From contig KE159817.1 of assembly GCA_000403495.2 (NCBI GenBank), positions 306,048-370,047 on the forward strand: a stretch of DNA of 64,000 nt. Reading direction: 5' to 3'. The stretch is from Lachnospiraceae bacterium 10-1. Its GTDB lineage: Bacteria; Bacillota; Clostridia; Lachnospirales; Lachnospiraceae. The translations under genes and the position numbers were made by a program. The notes beneath the pieces were generated by a model, which saw only the letters and a program-made list of their open reading frames with translations, was not told where the DNA came from and did no database searches. Shown one piece after another: positions 62,181 to 64,000 of the stretch; position 1 is the first letter of the stretch, and every line of letters starts with the position of its first letter.

Positions 62181-63359
62181 CTAATGAAAAATATCTGATA
62201 TTGTTCCTTTCGATAAAGAAAATGCCCCTTCAACCACATTTCCAGCGTCAGTGTCAATGTTTCCCGTAAAATAGACAACAACAATATCACCAACACTTAT
62301 TTCTCCAACATCTATCCAACGGCTGATTCTTAAATCATTCAAATACACTTTGAATGTCATACCATCATTTTCGTCGGAACAAAGCACTGTGTCATCTATT
62401 AAAACGTAGCCGTCTGTAATTTCAGTCAGCGTACCCGCAAGAGAAGCATTGTATGGCTCCGTTTCGGATTCAGTTCCATTTTCAACTGCATAAGAAATAA
62501 TCTGATCCGCAGCTTCCTGGCCAATCCGGAAAATATAGGCGTAGTCAAATATATTTGTCCAGATATAGCCATCCTCCGTCACATTGAATACCCGTTTGTA
62601 GATGCCAAGCGCATCAGACGTAGCAGTAAAGCTGAGATAATTTCTATTGCTCTCTCCCCAGTTATCATCTTCAATAAATTCGGCATCACGACACGCGTTA
62701 AGAACATCCCAGATATGCGAATCATTGCTCAACTTGAAATGACCGTTTTGTTCATACCCATTATATTTAGTAAATTGATTTAAAGGCAGCGTTTGTTCCA
62801 ATGCGTAATTATCCAGTATTTCTCCCAAATTTTCCGGCGGAACATATTCATTATGACTGAACACATAGAATTCCCCGTCCAGCTTTACAGCCACAATATA
62901 CGCTTCGGAAATCCCGTCAATCCGATAGATTTCACTTGCTATTTTATGGCTCTGATCACTATACGCATCATATCCTGTCACATCAAATGTACCAATGAGT
63001 TCACCGACTAACGAGGCATCAACAGAGCATCCTCTGGAATAATACTCTTTGTCATTAAGATTTATTGCTGTATATTGTTCTACGACGGTTTTATACTCCC
63101 ACGGCCACTCTATGGCAGATTCGCTTTCCACAACATATACATCCTTGTAGTCTCTTTCTATGCCTCCAATGGAAACCAGCGAAATATCATCCATATGAAG
63201 CGCAAAATTTCCAGCCAGAAAAATGGCAGAGAAACATGCCACAGCCACAACCCATTTTCCCCAGGCAGGCTTCCTGCCTTTCTTTTTGTAGTTGATTGCT
63301 TCATCAACGTACTTGTTGTCAAGTTCGCTCAAAGCTTCAGAAAATTTCTTTGGAGTCAT
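62181..63359 (-). CDS. Membrane-anchored protein of unknown function (anti-sigma-like layout)
   Basis: A 392-residue protein. The cytoplasmic N-terminus (MTPKKFSEALSELDNKYVDE) is followed by one membrane segment (WGKWVVAVACFSAIFLAGNF) and a large extracellular region rich in Tyr, Asp and Glu. Many Lachnospiraceae proteins with this kind of N-terminus follow a sigma-factor gene and are thought to act as anti-sigma-like regulators; no sigma gene is visible here. The C-terminal roughly 80 residues (GTLTEITDGYVLIDD, then VGDIVVVYFTGNI) look like a small beta-barrel. The start is ATG 63359 with AGAGAGG upstream; the frame stays open to 63419. Confidence 0.7.
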   Translation of the reverse strand: MTPKKFSEALSELDNKYVDEAINYKKKGRKPAWGKWVVAVACFSAIFLAGNFALHMDDISLVSIGGIERDYKDVYVVESESAIEWPWEYKTVVEQYTAINLNDKEYYSRGCSVDASLVGELIGTFDVTGYDAYSDQSHKIASEIYRIDGISEAYIVAVKLDGEFYVFSHNEYVPPENLGEILDNYALEQTLPLNQFTKYNGYEQNGHFKLSNDSHIWDVLNACRDAEFIEDDNWGESNRNYLSFTATSDALGIYKRVFNVTEDGYIWTNIFDYAYIFRIGQEAADQIISYAVENGTESETEPYNASLAGTLTEITDGYVLIDDTVLCSDENDGMTFKVYLNDLRISRWIDVGEISVGDIVVVYFTGNIDTDAGNVVEGAFSLSKGTISDIFH

Positions 63360-63390
63360 ACGAATACCTCTCTTTCGGCTAAAGAGTCTT

Positions 63391-63645
63391 TCATTTTCTT
63401 TCGGGCACATACTGCTCAAAATTCATGGTAAGCCTGTACCTCTTAAATACTTCCTGCAAAATCCTCTCAAAACATATCGGCTCACTGCAAATGGACAGAA
63501 TCCTCTTTGTCACTTCATTTTCACTATTTATTTCGTCAGATTATCGCAGCAGCGCCATACTTCCCGTCAATTTGTTTACCTTCTTTTTCGTACCACATAT
63601 AGCAATTCCAAAATAACTCAGTGACCTTTCTGAAACATCCTTCAT
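63391..63645 (-). pseudogene. Small gene interrupted by a nonsense codon
   Basis: From ATG 63645, which overlaps the preceding TGA as ATGA, the frame reads MKDVSERSLSYFGIAICG and on to MALLR, meets TAA at 63541-63543 and continues in the same frame as SDEINSENEVTKRILSIC and RYRLTMNFEQYVPERK to a TGA at 63391-63393. A CAA-to-TAA change would explain the break. Another frame (ELFWNCYMWYEKEGKQIDG, ending just before the same point) is also open and protein-like, so the correct upstream frame is not certain. I do not recognise the family. Confidence 0.4.
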
Positions 63646-63956
63646 TTTTCGATAAGCTCATCATAGGTCTTGCACTCCTGCGCAAGGTCTGAGAAATCCA
63701 CCACTGGATTCAGTTCCAGCCTAGAGCCATTAAAGCTGATCAACGCAACGCCCACAATATATCCCATAAAAGATAAAGCAGTAAATGCCCAATCCGGATA
63801 TGCATTTTTTCATCTTTCTTCTTCGGCAAAATAGCTGGGCCGCATATACAGACACACCACATAAATACAGCCAGCACATCCATATATGGTTCATACAAAT
63901 TTCCGTCAGCCGCAAAAAAATATAACGCCTATTCTGTTTTCATAAAAGAACTTCAT
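63642..63956 (-). pseudogene. Two-segment membrane protein with two frameshifts
   Basis: ATG 63956 overlaps the previous stop (ATGA). The frame reads MKFFYENRIGVIFF and breaks at a run of seven T (63914-63920). Coding-like sequence goes on in a second frame (ADGNLYEPYMDVLAVFMWCV, CGPAILPKKKDEK) to a run of six A (63805-63810), then in the first frame again (AYPDWAFTALSFMGYIVGVA, ISFNGSRLELNPVVDF, KTYDELIEK). One T less and one A more give an unbroken protein of 104 residues with two membrane segments. It may be a true pseudogene, slippage or a sequence error. Family not recognised. Confidence 0.55.
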
Positions 63957-64000
63957 CTTACCAACAAATAGTAATTGAAAAGCTGTATTCCGCCATTCCA
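63953..64000 (-). CDS. C-terminal end of an upstream gene (partial)
   Basis: Only the last residues WNGGIQLFNYYLLVR are inside the window, ending in a TGA that overlaps the ATG of the next gene. The coupling suggests an operon that continues to the right. Nothing can be said about the product. Confidence 0.4.
   Translation of the reverse strand, partial: WNGGIQLFNYYLLVR

Noticed and set aside
62090-62296. Minus-strand frame ending in DGEIVYDFICFVEARL
   Set aside because: It overlaps the end of the 62181-63359 gene in another frame and has no start signal; the protein-like tail is noted but not enough for a gene call.

Overview
The window is a low-GC stretch of a Firmicutes (Clostridia) chromosome, most likely from a Lachnospiraceae-type gut anaerobe. 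This rests on gene content, not on a database search: a SCIFF ranthipeptide precursor (ScfA) with its radical SAM maturase (ScfB), HemZ, a DUF3048 lipoprotein, a PASTA kinase/PP2C pair inside the rlmN-rsmB-fmt-def-priA block, an AgrBD system, a glmS ribozyme, a CIRCE-controlled groESL and a yybP-ykoY riboswitch.

Layout. 1-1.1 kb (minus): start of the dcw cluster (rsmH, mraZ) with a clear MraZ-box array. 1.1-15.7 kb (minus): housekeeping run murE-priA-def-fmt-Zn peptidase-rsmB-rlmN-prpC-prkC-rsgA-ychF-lgt, ending in a hairpin terminator. 15.8-23.6 kb: a candidate small RNA, short palindromic repeats, recJ-secDF-scfB-scfA, a CNNM/CorC membrane protein and a TIGR04086-type membrane protein. 23.6-26.4 kb: a complete IS66-family element with 21-bp ends and an 8-bp target duplication, inserted exactly in the stop codon of the preceding gene. 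26.5-30.8 kb: an agr-type quorum-sensing locus (XRE regulator, AgrB, a tiny unlisted AgrD, GHKL kinase, LytTR regulator, double-HTH protein). 30.9-41.1 kb: hemZ, glmS with its ribozyme, DUF3048 lipoprotein, metallo-hydrolase, relA/spoT, groEL, groES.

41.2-64 kb is more accessory: a degenerate GGDEF protein, an unknown basic protein, a hybrid histidine kinase, a TlpA/CXXC-peptide/4Fe-4S redox cassette, an XRE-ABC exporter operon, a manganese riboswitch in front of an unknown acidic protein, a MerR/MATE pair around a textbook long-spacer MerR promoter, a decayed HTH/methyltransferase gene, an IbrA/IbrB-like pair, a two-component system with two ABC ATPases and one large FtsX-type permease, and at the right edge a set of small genes with frameshifts and a nonsense codon.

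How the parts connect. Envelope and translation functions dominate the left two thirds. The agr locus, the MerR/MATE pair and the two-component/ABC module each have candidate operators next to their promoters, so the regulatory wiring can be read to some extent from sequence. The least understood items are the Mn-riboswitch-controlled acidic protein, the IbrAB-like pair, the Ser-type AgrD and the candidate C-rich small RNA. All functional calls come from reading motifs; no alignment or database search was run.
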